This document shows, piece after piece, positions 32,945 to 42,748 of a stretch of DNA of 64,000 bases. This DNA is from Natronomonas gomsonensis (GTDB lineage Archaea; Halobacteriota; Halobacteria; Halobacteriales; Haloarculaceae): the NCBI RefSeq assembly GCF_013391635.1, contig NZ_JACAWU010000001.1, forward strand, positions 1,054,001 to 1,118,000, in the 5' to 3' direction. The translations under genes were made by a program, and so were the position numbers. Position 1 is the first letter of the stretch. Every line of letters starts with the position of its first letter. The notes beneath the pieces are model-generated. The model was not told the origin of the DNA, did not search any database, and was given only the letters and a program-made list of their open reading frames with translations.

Positions 32945-32990
32945 CGCGTCGAGTCGGCACCGTTTTCCCCCAATCGGCCGACGAGACCGT

Positions 32991-33386
32991 ATGGAACGAC
33001 GGGTCCTCGTGGGTGGGTTCACGACCGCTCTCGCGGTGGTGGTGGTGGTTCTCGGCAGTTTCCTCCTCGGGCGGGACCTCGTCGCGGCGGTGCTGTTCGC
33101 GGCGCTGCCGGGCGGAATCGTCGCCGGCCTGCTCTCCCGCGAGTCCGGCCACGTCGGGTCGGGTGCCCGAGCCGGCGCCTACGGCGGGGTCGTGGCCTTT
33201 CTCGGGTTCGTCGCTGTCGGAGCGGTCCAGACGATTCTCGGTGGTGACCTCTCGGTTCTGTTCCTCGGGGTGCAGACGGTGTTGGTCGCCCTACTGGTGG
33301 TGCCGATTCACGCGGCGGTCGGCGCTGGCGGTGCCGCCGTCGGCGTCAGAATACGGCGCGCGATGGGTCGGGAGACGGCGCTGTAG
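32991..33386 (+). CDS. DUF5518-like membrane protein
   Basis: 131 residues from MERRVLVGG. Four hydrophobic helices: about 6-28, 30-46, 59-80 and 86-115, all glycine/valine rich. The C-terminus RIRRAMGRETAL is positively charged. Matches the pattern of haloarchaeal DUF5518 proteins, which have no known function. 46 bases after the methyltransferase, possibly the same transcript. Confidence 0.7.
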   Translation: MERRVLVGGFTTALAVVVVVLGSFLLGRDLVAAVLFAALPGGIVAGLLSRESGHVGSGARAGAYGGVVAFLGFVAVGAVQTILGGDLSVLFLGVQTVLVALLVVPIHAAVGAGGAAVGVRIRRAMGRETAL

Positions 33387-33389
33387 TGG

Positions 33390-34667
33390 CTACGGCGCCT
33401 CGCCGTCGGGCGTCGGGAGCGCTCGCAACTCCCGCGGCGGGACGAGGAAGTTTCCCCGACGCTTGACGAAGATGTACCGGAGGATGCCGTTGTTGACGCG
33501 CTGGCGAATCGCCGGCGTCTCCTCGGTGATGTCCGCACCGTTCATCGCCTCACGAACCGCCTCGAACGTCGAGATGCCCTGTTGAAGGCTGGGGAAGTGG
33601 AGGCTGGCGACGCCGTCGTCGGTCGACTCGACGTGCCGACGGAGCGTCAGGACGTTGCCCTCCTCGTCGCGGTTGGCGCGGGCCATCTTCTGGGCGTGGC
33701 CGACGGCGCCGTGTTCCCGCGCCTGTTCGACGAGTGCTTCGAGGTCCTCGGCGACGACGCCGCTGTGGTCGCCGACGTTGTTGCCGACGCCCTCGACGTC
33801 GCCGACCTGGTGGGTCCCGAACAGTTTCTTCACCATGCTGTCGTGGTCGTTGTCGCCGTACCAGCGGTCGAGTCGCTGGTGGAGTCGCGAGACGTGTTTC
33901 GTCGTGCCGCCCTCGAAGGGGCCGTCGTCGATGGTGATGAACGCCTCGGAGGCCTGATTGCCGGCGAAGCCGGCGTTGAACCCCATGAACAGTTTCGACG
34001 CCTCCGGCACCTGCGTCCCCTCGGGAATCCCGTCGACTTCGTCCTGTTTCTCGGCGGGCATGCCGGGGGCGATAAAGCCCGTCCGCCGGGAGCGGACGGT
34101 TCCCGGGAACGGAACTGCGTCGACGCCGTTTGCGGTCTCTTGGTCGCCGAACAGCGCCTCGTCGGCCTCCATCACTACGTCGGCGCGGTCGGAGGCGAGA
34201 TGGATGTGTACGTCCTGGGTGTCGAACTCCGGTTCTTCGAAGTCCGACAGCGCCCGCGGTTGGGGGAGGTCGACGCCCTCGGGGGCGGCCCCGTAGCGCT
34301 CGAAGTACGACGGCGAGTAGCCGACGGAGAAAATCAGCCCCGCGGGCGAGCGCTCGTAGGCGCGGTCGAGGACCGCGAGGGCGTCTTCGACCTGCTGGCG
34401 GTCCGAATCGGTCGGTTCGCCCTCGGCATCGAGGTTCACGTACAGGAAGATGTGGTGTTTGGGGAGGGCGTGGTTGCCGTGTTCGTCGGTCTCCAGAACG
34501 TCGTTCCAAGCGTGTTGGCGGCGCGGGAGCGTCGAGGGGTCCTCGACGCCGGCCGGAACCGGCTCCTCGCCGGCGAAATCTAGACACGCCGAGAGGCCCG
34601 CGGTGCCCCCGACGGCGACGGCGGCCTTCAGGAAGTGCCGGCGCGTCGGCGCGTAGCGCTGGGTCAT
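33390..34667 (-). CDS. Tat-exported lipoprotein, Dyp-peroxidase-like (DUF7405)
   Basis: 425 residues. Twin-arginine signal TRRHFLKAA (8-16) followed by lipobox LSAC with C27. The body includes GLIFSVGYSPSYFERYG, which resembles the GFGPSLF region of Dyp peroxidases, and late His-bearing segments (TKHVSRLHQRLDRWYG, LTLRRHVES). A haem-binding Dyp-like fold is plausible, but the proximal histidine and catalytic Asp are not confirmed. Exported to the cell surface and lipid-anchored. It is the next leftward gene beyond the thi4 pair, 55 bases away. Confidence 0.7.
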   Translation of the reverse strand: MTQRYAPTRRHFLKAAVAVGGTAGLSACLDFAGEEPVPAGVEDPSTLPRRQHAWNDVLETDEHGNHALPKHHIFLYVNLDAEGEPTDSDRQQVEDALAVLDRAYERSPAGLIFSVGYSPSYFERYGAAPEGVDLPQPRALSDFEEPEFDTQDVHIHLASDRADVVMEADEALFGDQETANGVDAVPFPGTVRSRRTGFIAPGMPAEKQDEVDGIPEGTQVPEASKLFMGFNAGFAGNQASEAFITIDDGPFEGGTTKHVSRLHQRLDRWYGDNDHDSMVKKLFGTHQVGDVEGVGNNVGDHSGVVAEDLEALVEQAREHGAVGHAQKMARANRDEEGNVLTLRRHVESTDDGVASLHFPSLQQGISTFEAVREAMNGADITEETPAIRQRVNNGILRYIFVKRRGNFLVPPRELRALPTPDGEAP

Positions 34668-34722
34668 TGGTCGGTTTAGTGACCCGGTGCCAAAGCGGGT
34701 TTTGGTTCGAACGACGAACGCC

Positions 34723-35481
34723 TCACCCGTATCGGTCGGCGTGGACAGCGCAGAAGGGTGGGTCGCGCAGTTGGGCGTTCAGGAGGGCAGGCTGGCGGTG
34801 GGCGTCGTACAGGCGGCAGTCGGGGTCGGCACAGAACGCCTCGCCGGTTTCGAGGTAGTGAGACGCCGCCAGCACGTACCCTTTCAGCACGTCGGTCGTT
34901 CGCGAATCGTCGGCGACGAGGAACTCGCCGTCGACCTCGTTTTCGAGCACCTCCCGCGGCGGTGTGTCTCCGGAAACGAGGGCGTGTTTCTGTTTGGCCT
35001 CGTAGTAGGCCTCGGGTTTCGCGGGCGCCTCGTACAGCCCTGGCACCGAGAGCACGGCCGGCTGTCCGAGGACGGCCACGCGCTTGTGCCAGCGGCCGTC
35101 GTGGTCGCCCCACGTCCCGAGGACGCGGTCGAGGAGAGGGACGTGGAGATGGTCGAGACCGCTCTCGTCGGGCAGTCGCTTCCGGAGGGCGTCCTGTATC
35201 GCCAGCCCGTCGTAGATGACGCCGCCGGCGCGCTCTGGGTGTTCGAGGGCGCGCTGTTCGTACCGGACGATGCCGAGCATGTCGGTGCCCGTCTCGCGGT
35301 CGTACGGCGACAGCACTCGCGCAGCCGCGAACTCGCGGGCCAGTTCCTCCCCGGCCACGTCGCCGAGCAGGCGGTCGTCGACGGTCACCTCGGCGTCGAT
35401 TCGCTCGTCGAGCCACGCCGCGATGGCGTCGGCATCGGCTTCTGTCGTCGGGGCGCGATACAGTGTGACCCGGTCGACCAT
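34723..35481 (-). CDS. cysteine/histidine-rich protein, DUF6775-like
   Basis: 252 residues. Features that stand out: a C-terminal cluster FCADPDCRLYDAHRQ and LRDPPFCAVHADRYG, likely a structural zinc site (C, C, C, H), and a long alpha/beta body. There is no HExxH, so archaemetzincin-type protease activity is not supported from sequence, although the fold family has been called a putative metallopeptidase. It follows thi4 by three bases and is almost surely co-transcribed with it. Confidence 0.6.
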   Translation of the reverse strand: MVDRVTLYRAPTTEADADAIAAWLDERIDAEVTVDDRLLGDVAGEELAREFAAARVLSPYDRETGTDMLGIVRYEQRALEHPERAGGVIYDGLAIQDALRKRLPDESGLDHLHVPLLDRVLGTWGDHDGRWHKRVAVLGQPAVLSVPGLYEAPAKPEAYYEAKQKHALVSGDTPPREVLENEVDGEFLVADDSRTTDVLKGYVLAASHYLETGEAFCADPDCRLYDAHRQPALLNAQLRDPPFCAVHADRYG

Positions 35482-35484
35482 TCC

Positions 35485-36447
<963 letters not shown>

Positions 36448-36485
36448 AGCCGTTGTGGTCGATAGCGTTCTTGGTAGCAGCGCGC

Positions 36486-36962
36486 TCACAAGATGATGAT
36501 GGCTTGCGAGAGAAGCGCGATTGCGGTGCCCACACCGAGAAGTGTCGCGTTCGCTCGGGGGTTCGCCGCCGGCGTGAGGTCGAAACTGTGGTGCCACCCC
36601 GACAGCGGAGCGAACGGCCGGACGCCCATCGGCGTGATGCTGTCGGCCAGCAGGTGCGAGACGAGCGAAACCGCGACCGCGCTTCCGAGGGCGCCCCCGA
36701 ACGCTAGCGCCCGATCGAAGCCGCTACCGACAGCGACGCCGACGCCGACGCCGACTGCCGAACACGTAAGAAGGAACCAGACCGTGTGGGTCGGCCCGCG
36801 GTGGTCGATGGGGAGCAGTTCGTCGGCGTCGGGCAGCGTTGCGACTGCAATTGCAACGGCGAAGCCGACGGCGGCGAGTGCGGGGTCGCCGCGTGCCGTC
36901 AGTACGGCTCCGAGAGGCGCGTAGGCCAACAGAGCCGCACCGACGTGTCCCCAGCGGTACAT
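36486..36962 (-). CDS. YdjM-type membrane metal-dependent hydrolase
   Basis: 158 residues, four or five helices. DUF457/YdjM hallmarks: N-terminal GHVGAALLAYAPLG, LPDADELLPIDHRGPTHT (the Asp/His pairs, about 44-61), and SHLLADSITPMGVRPFAP (about 103-120). These Asp and His residues form the predicted metal site. The family is linked to membrane-lipid or phosphate metabolism and phage resistance, without a defined substrate here. It starts 83 bases from the DUF5789 gene on the other strand. Confidence 0.85.
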   Translation of the reverse strand: MYRWGHVGAALLAYAPLGAVLTARGDPALAAVGFAVAIAVATLPDADELLPIDHRGPTHTVWFLLTCSAVGVGVGVAVGSGFDRALAFGGALGSAVAVSLVSHLLADSITPMGVRPFAPLSGWHHSFDLTPAANPRANATLLGVGTAIALLSQAIIIL

Positions 36963-37045
36963 ACGATGTATCCGGTGCCGAGGAAATGAAGCCCTTCCGG
37001 GAGCGCTTCGTAAGGATTACGACGGGAACCCGCGAAGACCGGGGT

Positions 37046-37432
37046 ATGAGCGACAACGGCGACGAGGAGGCCGAGGAAGCCGAACCGGCGGTCGAACTCG
37101 GCGAGGGTGCCAGCGTCGAAGGCGCACCACTCGCGCGGGTCGCCTCCCGGCTCCACTACGCCATCGAGAAGAGCGAAGTCGACCGACGCGAGGGGGAGAC
37201 GACCATCCGGACGCCCGACGGCCCCCGCGAGTTGGGTGAGATACTCGAGGAGAGCGACGAGGTGTACTTCGACACCCGACAGTCCTTCGAGACGGCCGTC
37301 CGCGATGTCATCGGAACCGGGCCGATTCCGACCGCCGACGGCGGCAGCGACGCGGGGACGGACCCCGACGCCGACGCCAACGCGGAACCCGACGACGAGG
37401 ACGGCGGCTTCGAGTTCTCCGAAGAGGAGTGA
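37046..37432 (+). CDS. DUF5789-like protein
   Basis: 128 residues. The middle (about 23-85) is a compact alpha/beta segment: VEGAPLARVASRLHYAIEKS, RREGETTIRTPDGPRELGEI and TRQSFETAVRDVIGTGPIP. Both ends are acidic and disordered-looking. This layout is common for haloarchaeal DUF5789. No catalytic residues are apparent. Start at ATG 37046. Confidence 0.7.
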   Translation: MSDNGDEEAEEAEPAVELGEGASVEGAPLARVASRLHYAIEKSEVDRREGETTIRTPDGPRELGEILEESDEVYFDTRQSFETAVRDVIGTGPIPTADGGSDAGTDPDADANAEPDDEDGGFEFSEEE

Positions 37433-37576
37433 TCCGACTCGAACCCTTCTGGTCGGAGCCGACGCAGTAACTTCGTCATCGGCCGCTTCGTCGGCATCGC
37501 CCCGGACGACGAGGCGTGGGCGGGCACCGTCGCCGACACCGGCGAACTCGTTTCTGAGTTCTTCGAGCGGGTGTAG
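37433..37576 (+). pseudogene. in-frame 47-codon fragment after DUF5789
   Basis: Immediately after the TGA of the DUF5789 gene the same frame stays open to TAG at 37574-37576. It encodes NFVIGRFVGIAPDDEAWAGT and VADTGELVSEFFERV, with coding-like third-position bias but no start codon. It is either the C-terminal remnant of a lost gene or a once-longer DUF5789 neighbour. Confidence 0.35.
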
Positions 37577-37627
37577 CGGTCGCGACGGAAACAACGACGC
37601 TTTGTGAACGCGGCCGCAGGCCCGAGT

Positions 37628-38956
37628 ATGCGCGAGTCCCATCCGATAGAGGCCGCCGTCGGCATCGCATACTACGTCTCCGAGGCCGACGGCGTCGGCG
37701 GCCACCTCCGGGACCGCCCCGAGGACTTCCGCGTTCGGGAACGGGAGGCCTTCGGCGCGGACGTCCACCCGCTCGACGCCGAAACGGGGTCGTACCCGCA
37801 TCTCGTCTTCCGAGCGACGCTTCGGGGCTGGGACACCAACGACTTCGCCTCGGCGCTGTCGAACGAACTCGGAATCAGCCGAGAGCGAGTGTCGTGGGCC
37901 GGCACGAAGGACAAACACGCGGTCACGACACAGCTGTTTTCGGTGAAACGGCCCGAGGGGAACGATTTGCCGACGTTCGACGGCGTCGACATCGAGGTGC
38001 TGGGGCGGGCCGGCCGGCCCGTGCTGTTCGGCGACCTCGTGGGCAACGAGTTCGAACTCGTCGTTCGGGACGCCGAGCGACCGGAGAACGCCGAGGCAAT
38101 CGCCGCGGAACTGCGAGCCTTTGCGGCCGACGGCGAGGGCGACGCCGAGTCGGTCGCCGTCCCGAACGTCTTCGGCCAACAGCGCTTCGGGTCGAAACGC
38201 CCCATCACACATCGCGTCGGCCTCGACATCGTCCGCGGCGACTGGGAGTCCGCCGCGGTCCGGTACGTCTGTGAGGCCGGTGACCGCGAACCCAAATCGA
38301 CACAGGAGGCACGGGAGTACGTCGGCGAGACACGCGACTGGGAGGCGGCGCTGGACAGACTTCCGAGGCGGCTTCGCTTCGAACGCGCCATCGCTGCCCG
38401 ACTGGCCGAAGGCGCCGACGGCCCCGCCGACTACCGGGAGGCCCTCGAACGCCTGCCGACGAACCTCCAGCGGATGTTCGTCAACGCGGCCCAGTCGTAC
38501 GCGTTCAACCGCATCTGCTCCGAGCGCCTGCGTCGCGGGCTACCGTTCGGCCGACCCGTCGCCGGTGACGTGGTGTGTTTCTCCGACGACGACGGACTGC
38601 CGGACCCCGGACGGACGCAACTCGTCGACGAGGGTCGCCTCGAGACGGTGCGGCGACACTGCGAGCGCGGCCGTGCGTTCGTCACCGCGCCGCTTCTCGG
38701 CACCGAAACGGAGTTCGGAAGCGGCGACCCGGCGGCAATCGCCCGGTCGGTCTTCGAGGACATCGGCATCGAACCCGCGGACTTCTCTCTGCCCGGGGAG
38801 TTCGATTCCTCGGGCACCCGGCGGGCGATTCGCGTCGAGACGACGCTCGACATCGACACCGACCCACTGACGCTTCGGTTCTCGCTACCGAAGGGGAGCT
38901 ATGCGACGGCGGTGGCTCGGGAGTTCCTGAAGACCGACCCCGAGAACCTCGCCTGA
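37628..38956 (+). CDS. truD: tRNA pseudouridine(13) synthase TruD
   Basis: 442 residues from [12 protein letters not shown]. The catalytic loop [11 protein letters not shown] holds D95. Later [19 protein letters not shown] (about 179-197) and an archaeal-length insertion domain, then [18 protein letters not shown]. It makes pseudouridine 13 in tRNA-Glu and related positions. The N-terminal [19 protein letters not shown] is the standard TruD start. It stands with no obvious operon partner. Confidence 0.95.
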   Translation: MRESHPIEAAVGIAYYVSEADGVGGHLRDRPEDFRVREREAFGADVHPLDAETGSYPHLVFRATLRGWDTNDFASALSNELGISRERVSWAGTKDKHAVTTQLFSVKRPEGNDLPTFDGVDIEVLGRAGRPVLFGDLVGNEFELVVRDAERPENAEAIAAELRAFAADGEGDAESVAVPNVFGQQRFGSKRPITHRVGLDIVRGDWESAAVRYVCEAGDREPKSTQEAREYVGETRDWEAALDRLPRRLRFERAIAARLAEGADGPADYREALERLPTNLQRMFVNAAQSYAFNRICSERLRRGLPFGRPVAGDVVCFSDDDGLPDPGRTQLVDEGRLETVRRHCERGRAFVTAPLLGTETEFGSGDPAAIARSVFEDIGIEPADFSLPGEFDSSGTRRAIRVETTLDIDTDPLTLRFSLPKGSYATAVAREFLKTDPENLA

Positions 38957-39039
38957 GAGGCGGATTCGCGCTTAGCGGCGCCCAAACGAACATTGGGCCG
39001 AGCGAGGGAGTCAAGTGGGAGGGGGATTATGTGAACCGT

Positions 39040-40119
39040 ATGTCGAATCAGCCCATCAACCGACCGAACGTCCCCGTACGTGACATCGAGGGGTCGTGGG
39101 TCGTCGTGGCCATCGGGCTGTGTCTGTCGCTCTTTGGGGGGTGGCACGTCTTCACGTCCGGTGTTCCAGGGGGTGTCCTCGAGTCCGGCTCGACGCTCTT
39201 CATCAACGTCGGCCTGCCGGTGGTGGCGGTCGGCGTCATGCTGTATGCGGCCCGAAAGTCCCCTACCCGAGAGTGGACGGTCGCTCGGTGGATGTTCGGC
39301 GGTATTCTCGCGCTCGGAACGCTCGCGGCGTGGGCCAGCGCCGAATCCCTCATCGCTGGAGAGTTTATGGCCGCCCGTGGGACGCTGTTGTTGGGTGCGA
39401 ACCTCGGCATCCTCTTCGGCGTCGTCACCGGCGTCAACCGTGCGCGAGCGAAACAGAACGCGGAACTCGCCGAACGCGAGCGCGCCCAGCGGGAGGGGAT
39501 GGCGTTCCTCAATCACCTGTTGCGTCACCACGTTCTCAACGGGATGACCATCATCAACGGCTACACGGACGAACTCCGCGAGGAGGACGTCTCCTCGGAA
39601 CACATCGAGGTCATCGAGCGCCAGAGCGAGCGCATCGTCACGCTCGTCGAGAACGTCCAGACGCTCGTCCAGTCGCTGTCCGGGGACCCGGAGGCGAAAC
39701 CGGTCGACATCGCAGACGTGGCCGACCGCGCCGTCGCCGACGCCCGCGAGACGTACCCGAACGCGAGTTTCGAACTCGAGGCCGACTCGGCGACCGTCCG
39801 GGCCGACGACTTCCTCCGGTCGGTGCTCGACAACCTCCTCGCGAACGCCGTCGAACACCACGACGGTGAGCCGTCGGTCCGGGTCACCGTCGAGACCGGC
39901 GACCCGACGGTCCTGCGGGTCGAAGACGACGGCCCCGGCATCCCCGAGGACATTCGGCAATCCTTCACCGAGAAAGACGACATGGCGACCGGCGTCGCCG
40001 GCGACGGTCTCGGTCTGTATCTCGTGCATACGCTCGTGACGAACTACGGCGGCGAGGTACGCATCGCCGACAACGACCCCCGCGGAACCGTCGTCACGGT
40101 CGAACTGCCGCGGGCCTGA
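39040..40119 (+). CDS. membrane histidine kinase, haloarchaeal LRHxVLN type
   Basis: 359 residues from ATG 39040. Four hydrophobic segments occupy about 18-133. A short coiled coil (about 135-153) links to the H-box FLNHLLRHHVLNGM; H163 is the likely phospho-acceptor. HATPase: NLLANAVEHH, VEDDGPGIP and GDGLGLYLVHT. There is no PAS or extracellular sensor domain, so signals may be sensed in the membrane. Orphan: no receiver gene nearby. Confidence 0.86.
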   Translation: MSNQPINRPNVPVRDIEGSWVVVAIGLCLSLFGGWHVFTSGVPGGVLESGSTLFINVGLPVVAVGVMLYAARKSPTREWTVARWMFGGILALGTLAAWASAESLIAGEFMAARGTLLLGANLGILFGVVTGVNRARAKQNAELAERERAQREGMAFLNHLLRHHVLNGMTIINGYTDELREEDVSSEHIEVIERQSERIVTLVENVQTLVQSLSGDPEAKPVDIADVADRAVADARETYPNASFELEADSATVRADDFLRSVLDNLLANAVEHHDGEPSVRVTVETGDPTVLRVEDDGPGIPEDIRQSFTEKDDMATGVAGDGLGLYLVHTLVTNYGGEVRIADNDPRGTVVTVELPRA

Positions 40120-40169
40120 GCGAGTTCCGAACCGCCCCGCTTATCGGCGTTCGTTGCCTTCCGTCCCAC

Positions 40170-40892
40170 ATGGAGTGTCGGTGCTGTGGAACGCCGCTGG
40201 AACGCCCCGGCGACTACTGTCTGGTTTGCCGGAGCGAGAACGCCGACACCGTCGTCATCGACTGTGACCGCGAGCGTGCGACCGTCACCGCGCTGTTGGA
40301 CGACGACATCGTCTCCCAGCGAACCGTCACGACGCGCCCCGAAAACGACCAGCGGTGGGCGCCGACGGAACTCCGCAACTACGCGGGTCGCATCGCCGAC
40401 GAGATACGGCGCAAGCGTCCCGAGGAGGTGTACGCCACCGGCGACCGCGAAGTCGTCCGGGCGGTTCGCAGCGAAGTCCACTATCCCTTCTATCGCGTCG
40501 CCGACGACGATCCAATCGAGGCCGTCCGGCGCAAGCGCGGCGAACCCACCCTCGAGGTTGTCGAGGCCTCCACCGAGGAGAAACTCGGCGGCAGCCACTC
40601 GACGCTCATCGGCGGCCGCGACGGACGGAAGGTAATCGACACCGTCGCGGGCCACCCCCACGTCAAGAAAATCATCCCCGGCCCCATCGACGCCGGAGGG
40701 TCGGGCTCGCGAACGGGCGTCCGGGCGAAGGCGACCCGCGCCGACGACACCGGCAACGTCCGACTGCTCATCCGTGACGGCTCCAGCGTTCAGGAGAACC
40801 GCGTCGTCACGACCGCGAGCGAACGCGAGACCGGCGAGTACGTCCGCGCGGACCTCAACGACGCCCTCGTCGAAGCCGAACTGAAGGATTAA
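40170..40892 (+). CDS. DUF2103 metal-binding protein
   Basis: 240 residues. N-terminal Zn ribbon with CRCCG and CLVCRSE (four cysteines near 3-20), then a body with GGSHSTLIGGRDGRKVI (about 150-165) and HPHVKKIIPGPIDAGGSG, the DUF2103 signature. The family is described as predicted metal-binding with unknown function, and it is often near translation or RNA genes in archaea. The C-terminus of about 40 residues is unusual in its charge. Convergent with the 105-residue gene. Confidence 0.84.
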   Translation: MECRCCGTPLERPGDYCLVCRSENADTVVIDCDRERATVTALLDDDIVSQRTVTTRPENDQRWAPTELRNYAGRIADEIRRKRPEEVYATGDREVVRAVRSEVHYPFYRVADDDPIEAVRRKRGEPTLEVVEASTEEKLGGSHSTLIGGRDGRKVIDTVAGHPHVKKIIPGPIDAGGSGSRTGVRAKATRADDTGNVRLLIRDGSSVQENRVVTTASERETGEYVRADLNDALVEAELKD

Positions 40893-41206
40893 CTCGGGCC
40901 GGCCTCGCTCTGGACGAGCCAGCCGCCCTCGATGCCGCAGGCCTCCCTGACTTCGTATTCGATGTCGGTGTCCTCGCCGACCACCGAACCGCCCTCGACG
41001 GCCTCGATGCGGAGCGGCACGTCGAGGTTGCTGCCACAGCAGCCGACGCCGACGAACTCCTCGAGAACGTCGCCCACTGCGATGCGATCGTTGGTCTTCC
41101 GTAAGTACGCACGGAACGACGGCTTCTCGACCTGGAATCGGCCCCACTCGCTGAGGTCGGCCGGATACGACACCACGAGTCGGTCGGCCGTCTCGGTTTC
41201 TCCCAT
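40889..41206 (-). CDS. conserved haloarchaeal small protein, CGS motif
   Basis: 105 residues from ATG at 41206. Central [20 protein letters not shown] with a Cys pair (C57-C58 or nearby), and [11 protein letters not shown] near the C-terminus. The Cys-rich GCCGS resembles metal-binding or disulfide loops, but no family is recognised. It is convergent with DUF2103 (four-base overlap of stops) and divergent from rpl37ae. Confidence 0.5.
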   Translation of the reverse strand: MGETETADRLVVSYPADLSEWGRFQVEKPSFRAYLRKTNDRIAVGDVLEEFVGVGCCGSNLDVPLRIEAVEGGSVVGEDTDIEYEVREACGIEGGWLVQSEAGPS

Positions 41207-41264
41207 ACTGGATTTCGGGGACGGACGTAAAAACCGCTGTCGCCGGCTACCGCGAAACGTGAGA

Positions 41265-41271
41265 CTTATCC
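41265..41271 (+). promoter_or_regulatory. TATA-like element of the rpl37ae-rpoP-pcc1 operon
   Basis: CTTATCC, centred about 30 bases before the L37Ae ATG at 41298, predicts a leaderless start for the ribosomal/KEOPS gene string. Confidence 0.4.
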
Positions 41272-41297
41272 GTTCGCTGGGTGGAACGTATGATACT

Positions 41298-41561
41298 ATG
41301 GCCAAGAAGGGTACGACCGGGAGCGCCGGCCGCTTCGGCGCCCGCTACGGGCGCGTCGCACGGCGCCGCGTCGCCGACATCGAAGGCGAGATGGAGAATT
41401 CACAGGTCGACGGTGACGACGTCAAACGCGTCGGGACGGGCATCTGGGTGAACGAGGAGACCGGTGAGAAGTTCACTGGCGGCGCCTACAAACCGCAGAC
41501 CCCCGCCGGCAAGACCGTCCGCCGCTCCATCCGCGCGGCGCTCGGCGAAGACGAGGAGTAG
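41298..41561 (+). CDS. rpl37ae: 50S ribosomal protein L37Ae, zinc-site-less
   Basis: 87 residues. Flanking parts are canonical ([40 protein letters not shown]), but the four cysteines of the zinc ribbon, present in the Haloarcula structure (CPVCG and CGHCG), are all replaced: the positions read ENSQVDGDD and VNEETGE. The rest of the alignment, including GTGIW and GGAY, fits well. L37Ae sits in domain of 23S rRNA near the E-site side of the large subunit; a zinc-free fold is expected. First gene of the rpl37ae-rpoP-pcc1-pfdB string. Confidence 0.88.
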   Translation: MAKKGTTGSAGRFGARYGRVARRRVADIEGEMENSQVDGDDVKRVGTGIWVNEETGEKFTGGAYKPQTPAGKTVRRSIRAALGEDEE

Positions 41562-41565
41562 GCTC

Positions 41566-41700
41566 ATGAGCTACAAGTGCTCCCGCTGTAAACGCGACGT
41601 CGAACTCGACGAGTACGGCGGCGTCCGCTGTCCGTACTGCGGCCACCGCGTCCTGCTGAAGGAGCGGAGCCGCGACATCAAAGAAGTCGACGTACAGTAA
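41566..41700 (+). CDS. rpoP: DNA-directed RNA polymerase subunit P
   Basis: 44 residues with all four zinc cysteines, C5, C8 (CSRC), C22 and C25 (CPYCG), and the basic [12 protein letters not shown] tail. RpoP (Rpb12 homologue) stabilises the polymerase core. The gene starts five bases after rpl37ae, so the two are co-transcribed. Intact zinc site here contrasts with the neighbour L37Ae. Confidence 0.96.
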   Translation: MSYKCSRCKRDVELDEYGGVRCPYCGHRVLLKERSRDIKEVDVQ

Positions 41701-41706
41701 GCGGCC

Positions 41707-41949
41707 GTGCACGACGCGGAACTGGTTTTCGACTACGACACGCCCGAAGCGGCCGCGCTAATCGCCGACAGCGTCGGCCAGGAAATCGGCGAAATCGAGG
41801 GCGACCGCACGACCGCCGCCGTCAGTCGAGACGGCTGCCGACTCCGAATCGACATCGACGCCGACGACCTCGTCGCGCTGCGAGCCGGGTTGAACACCTG
41901 GACAACGCTCATTGAGGTCGCCGAGCGGAGTATGAAGGCCGGTCGTTGA
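41707..41949 (+). CDS. pcc1: KEOPS complex subunit Pcc1
   Basis: 80 residues, GTG start at 41707 seven bases after rpoP. The beta-alpha-beta fold pattern ELVFDYDTPEAAALIADSVG, RLRIDIDADDLVALRAGLNT and WTTLIEVAERSM matches Pcc1. It dimerises KEOPS, which makes the t6A modification of tRNAs with Kae1, Bud32 and Cgi121. The other KEOPS genes are not in the window. Confidence 0.88.
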   Translation: MHDAELVFDYDTPEAAALIADSVGQEIGEIEGDRTTAAVSRDGCRLRIDIDADDLVALRAGLNTWTTLIEVAERSMKAGR

Positions 41950-42003
41950 ACGCGCGAAAGCCGAAAGCGTGGCTTTTTCAGTATTCATCCCGACGGTCGG
42001 TGT

Positions 42004-42399
42004 ATGCAGGGTAATCTACCGCCTGAGGCACAGGAGAAAATCGAGGAACTCCAAGACCTTCAGGAGACCGCACAGCAGGTCGCACAGCAGAAACAGCAGG
42101 CCGAAACGCAACTGCAGGAGTCGAAGACGGCGCTGGAGACCCTCGACGACATCGAGGGCGACACGAAGATGTACCGAGAGGTCGGCGAACTGCTCGTCGA
42201 GACGGAGTACGACGAGGCCTACGACAACCTCGAGGAGAAGGTCGACAGCCTCGAAGTCCGCACCCAGACCCTCCAGAAGCAGGAGGACCGCGTCCAAGAG
42301 CAGTTCGAGTCCCTCCAAGAGGAACTCCAGCAGATGCTGCAGGGCGGCGCAGGCGGCGGCCCGATGGGTCCCGGCGGCCCGGGCGCCGGCGGCGCGTAA
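42004..42399 (+). CDS. pfdB: prefoldin subunit beta
   Basis: 131 residues. Two coiled-coil arms (about 10-45 and 73-110, with [20 protein letters not shown] and [20 protein letters not shown]) join through a beta hairpin near [20 protein letters not shown]. The glycine-rich tail after residue 113 is a haloarchaeal extension. Prefoldin hexamers (two alpha, four beta) hold unfolded chains for the thermosome. Follows pcc1 by 54 bases. Confidence 0.95.
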   Translation: MQGNLPPEAQEKIEELQDLQETAQQVAQQKQQAETQLQESKTALETLDDIEGDTKMYREVGELLVETEYDEAYDNLEEKVDSLEVRTQTLQKQEDRVQEQFESLQEELQQMLQGGAGGGPMGPGGPGAGGA

Positions 42400-42403
42400 C
42401 GAC

Positions 42404-42661
42404 GTGACCGACGAATCGAGCGGCGAGCCGAGCGACGAGGAGGTCGTCGAAGCCGCCTCCGACGCCGCCGAGGGGGTCGTCCTCTCGCGGTACAAGCAAT
42501 CGGCGGTGACCGACCTCGACGTGACCGTGCGGTTCGAGGACGGCGTCCTCGAAGTCGACGTGTACCTCAACGCACCCGAGGAACCCGACCCCGAGGACGT
42601 GGTTCAGGAGGCCATCGAGGCCGCCGAGGCGGCCGTCGACGAACTGTTCGAGGACGCCTAA
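42404..42661 (+). CDS. DUF3194 family protein
   Basis: 85 residues from a GTG at 42404, four bases after pfdB, hence coupled. Central strand-loop-strand VLSRYKQSAVTDLDVTVRFE and GVLEVDVYLNAPEEPDPEDV; a terminal helix QEAIEAAEAAVDELFEDA. Haloarchaeal DUF3194 is conserved beside prefoldin beta with unknown function, presumably chaperone-related. An ATG is absent from the frame, so GTG is required. Confidence 0.8.
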   Translation: MTDESSGEPSDEEVVEAASDAAEGVVLSRYKQSAVTDLDVTVRFEDGVLEVDVYLNAPEEPDPEDVVQEAIEAAEAAVDELFEDA

Positions 42662-42748
42662 CTCCTCGCTTTTCGCGGTCGATGCGTGTGTAGCGGCCGC
42701 TGTCTCTCGGCGATACTGTTTTGTACGACAACGTGATACGATGTATAC

